A stretch of DNA of 7,056 nt from assembly GCA_913056475.1 (NCBI GenBank), contig CAJXMS010000116.1, positions 1 through 7,056 on the forward strand, read 5' to 3'. The position numbers and the translations under genes are program-made. This stretch comes from an uncultured Bacteroidota bacterium (GTDB lineage: Bacteria > Bacteroidota > Bacteroidia > Flavobacteriales > Schleiferiaceae). Below are positions 6,803 to 7,056 of the stretch, piece after piece. The number at the start of each line of letters is the position of its first letter. Within the stretch, counting starts at the first letter, position 1. The notes beneath the pieces were generated by a model. The model made no database searches. It saw only the letters and a list, made by a program, of their open reading frames with translations, and was not told the origin of the DNA.

Positions 6803-7056
6803 CTAGCGCTGATCGTACATTTTTTCGTAGTAGCGCTGATAATCACCAGAAGTGACGCGCTCCATCCAGGAGCGATGGCTGAGGTACCAGTCGATGGTTT
6901 CGGCCAGGCCCTCCTCGAAGGTTACCGAAGGCTCCCAACCCAGCTCTTTTTTGATCTTGCTGGCATCGATGGCGTAGCGCCGGTCGTGGCCGGGCCGGTC
7001 CTTCACGTAGGAGATCAGCTCCGCAGAGCTACCTGCCGGGCGTCCCAGTTTTTGGT
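6803..7056 (-). CDS. rfbB: dTDP-glucose 4,6-dehydratase, C-terminal part (gene runs off the right edge)
   Basis: C-terminal 83 residues of RfbB, the short-chain dehydrogenase/reductase that converts dTDP-glucose to dTDP-4-keto-6-deoxyglucose, the second step towards dTDP-rhamnose and other deoxysugars. The frame is open to the window edge, so the GTG at complement 7006 is an internal valine and not a start. Recognisable RfbB tail motifs are VKDRPGHDRRYAID, KIKKELGWEP, FEEGLAETIDWYL and SGDYQRYYEKMY. About 265 N-terminal residues, with the NAD-binding GxxGxxG and the YxxxK catalytic pair, lie beyond the window. The gene converges on the methyltransferase across a 98-bp gap. It links this end of the window to nucleotide-sugar synthesis and so to the glycan operon at the left. 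Close epimerase-type SDR paralogues exist, but the DRPGHD and SGDYQ...YE patterns fit RfbB best. Confidence 0.92.
   Translation of the reverse strand, partial: QKLGRPAGSSAELISYVKDRPGHDRRYAIDASKIKKELGWEPSVTFEEGLAETIDWYLSHRSWMERVTSGDYQRYYEKMYDQR

Noticed and set aside
6616..6846. - strand frame of 76 codons across the gap between the methyltransferase and rfbB
   Set aside because: It overlaps the ends of two real genes, has no recognisable motif, and has no promoter or ribosome-site support.

Overview
The window looks like a GC-rich member of the Bacteroidota, possibly from the Saprospiria/Lewinella-like part of that phylum; the finer placement is only a guess. The reasons are the Bacteroidota-style aspartokinase (KFGGAS and GREGSDYTA motifs), the general lack of Shine-Dalgarno sequences, TAnnTTTG-type -7 promoter boxes in the one divergent intergenic region, and the sequence character of the dTDP-glucose dehydratase tail. 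No rRNA, tRNA, CRISPR array, insertion sequence or attachment site was seen. Coding density is very high. The only non-coding stretches are about 140 bp (4689-4831) and about 100 bp (6705-6802), so no gene-free stretch exceeds 300 bases.

Left part (1-3426, + strand): the end of a surface-polysaccharide export and assembly operon. It holds the C-terminal part of a Wzt-like ABC-transporter ATPase with a carbohydrate-binding tail, a PAPS-type sulfotransferase, and two different family 2 glycosyltransferases. All three junctions are 4-bp start/stop overlaps (GTGA, ATGA, ATGA), which suggests tight translational coupling. Together they suggest a glycan that is built in the cytoplasm, possibly sulfated, and exported by an ABC transporter.

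Middle part (3432-6704): a monofunctional aspartokinase on the - strand converges on the glycan operon with only 5 bp between stop codons. It is divergent from a + strand pair, an M16 (insulinase-type) zinc protease and a family 3 O-methyltransferase, whose reading frames overlap by 14 bp. These look like ordinary metabolic or housekeeping genes inserted between glycan genes.

Right edge (6803-7056, - strand): the last 83 codons of dTDP-glucose 4,6-dehydratase (RfbB), a nucleotide-sugar gene that suggests glycan genes resume beyond the window.

No convincing undescribed system was found. The most interesting point is the sulfotransferase coupled directly to a Wzt-like ATPase with a glycan-recognition domain.
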